A DNA stretch of 52,476 nt from an uncultured bacterium. GTDB lineage: Bacteria; Cyanobacteriota; Vampirovibrionia; Gastranaerophilales; Gastranaerophilaceae. Below are positions 52,367-52,476 of this stretch, piece by piece (the first letter of the stretch is position 1; the number at the start of each line of letters is the position of its first letter). The position numbers and the translations under genes are program-made. The stretch spans positions 1 through 52,476 of the forward strand of contig CAMOPX010000012.1 in NCBI GenBank assembly GCA_946622415.1, in the 5' to 3' direction. Under the pieces are notes generated by a model. That model was given only the letters and a program-made list of their open reading frames with translations. It had not been told where the DNA came from and did not search any database.

Positions 52367-52476
52367 ATGTCAGTAGTAATTAACACTAACGTGGATTCAA
52401 CGAAAATCCAAAACATCTTAGCGTCTTCAACAGACAAATTGTCACAATCAATGCAACGTATGTCTTCAGGTTTGAA
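52367..52476 (+). CDS. Flagellin, N-terminal fragment (cut by the window edge)
   Basis: The first 36 residues are visible. MSVVINTNVDSTKIQNILAS and then KLSQSMQRMSSGL follow the flagellin N-terminal D0 pattern (INTN, n-L-x-x-S-x-x-x-L-x-x-S-x-x-R-L-SSG). A strong AAAGGAG site lies 7 bases before the ATG. The cell is therefore probably flagellated. The rest of the gene lies beyond the window. Confidence 0.88.
   Translation, partial: MSVVINTNVDSTKIQNILASSTDKLSQSMQRMSSGL

Overview
The window looks like a chromosomal segment of a non-photosynthetic cyanobacterial relative, most likely Vampirovibrionia/Melainabacteria of the Gastranaerophilales type. I infer this from several signs. Coding DNA is very AT-rich. 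The NusB start (MQARRASRELAL) resembles cyanobacterial NusB. A prenyl synthase sits next to a DUF212 phosphatase-like gene, and efp next to accB, as in cyanobacteria. Lysine is made through LL-diaminopimelate aminotransferase. Acetate metabolism uses an ADP-forming acyl-CoA synthetase. There is a short prepilin with the signature A/FTLAEVMITL, and a flagellin gene begins at the right edge. No photosynthesis gene is visible. Taxonomy is inference; no database was consulted.

Layout. 1-513 is the C-terminal end of a repeat-rich solenoid protein. 745-6209 (minus strand) is a tight five-gene operon: a receiver-PAS histidine kinase, a NarL-type regulator, a secreted protein, an HlyD/AcrA-type lipoprotein and a 408-residue protein that looks like an RND efflux pump stripped of nearly all its membrane helices. 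6348-8468 is a large membrane protein of unknown function. 8551-12281 carries an unusual phosphohexomutase and lysS. 12270-12668 is a GC-rich island of direct repeats and nested palindromes that supplies the lysS stop codon. It is followed by a family 9 glycosyltransferase, tRNA-Leu(UAG), an Fsr-like exporter and a WG-repeat protein. 16333-18492 is the acyl-CoA synthetase. 18713-24309 (minus) holds nusB-ftsY-comEC-dapL plus an uncatalogued 40-residue gene. 24451-26820 (minus) holds fba and a three-gene set of unknowns, one of which has no standard start codon. 26943-33015 carries uvrB, an HNH protein and a SWIM/SNF2 helicase.

The right half runs on the plus strand: a prepilin, nanE plus a ROK kinase (amino-sugar use), an amylase-fold-like protein, a small radical SAM protein, and a 15-gene ribosomal cluster from rpsJ to rpsN that stops at a strong terminator before rpsH. 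Then come rsgA-prenyl synthase-DUF212, an opposing 55-residue gene, an operon of a helical protein with efp-accB-accC-cca, and the start of a flagellin gene with a striking upstream palindrome.

Most of the window is housekeeping. The best candidates for new biology are the RND-derived protein with its two-component operon, the palindromic island after lysS, the hidden helix-turn-helix gene with an apparent ATT start, the tmRNA-like leader before rplE, and two small proteins missed by length cut-offs. Several genes (uvrB, nanE, rsgA) appear to have leaderless transcripts.
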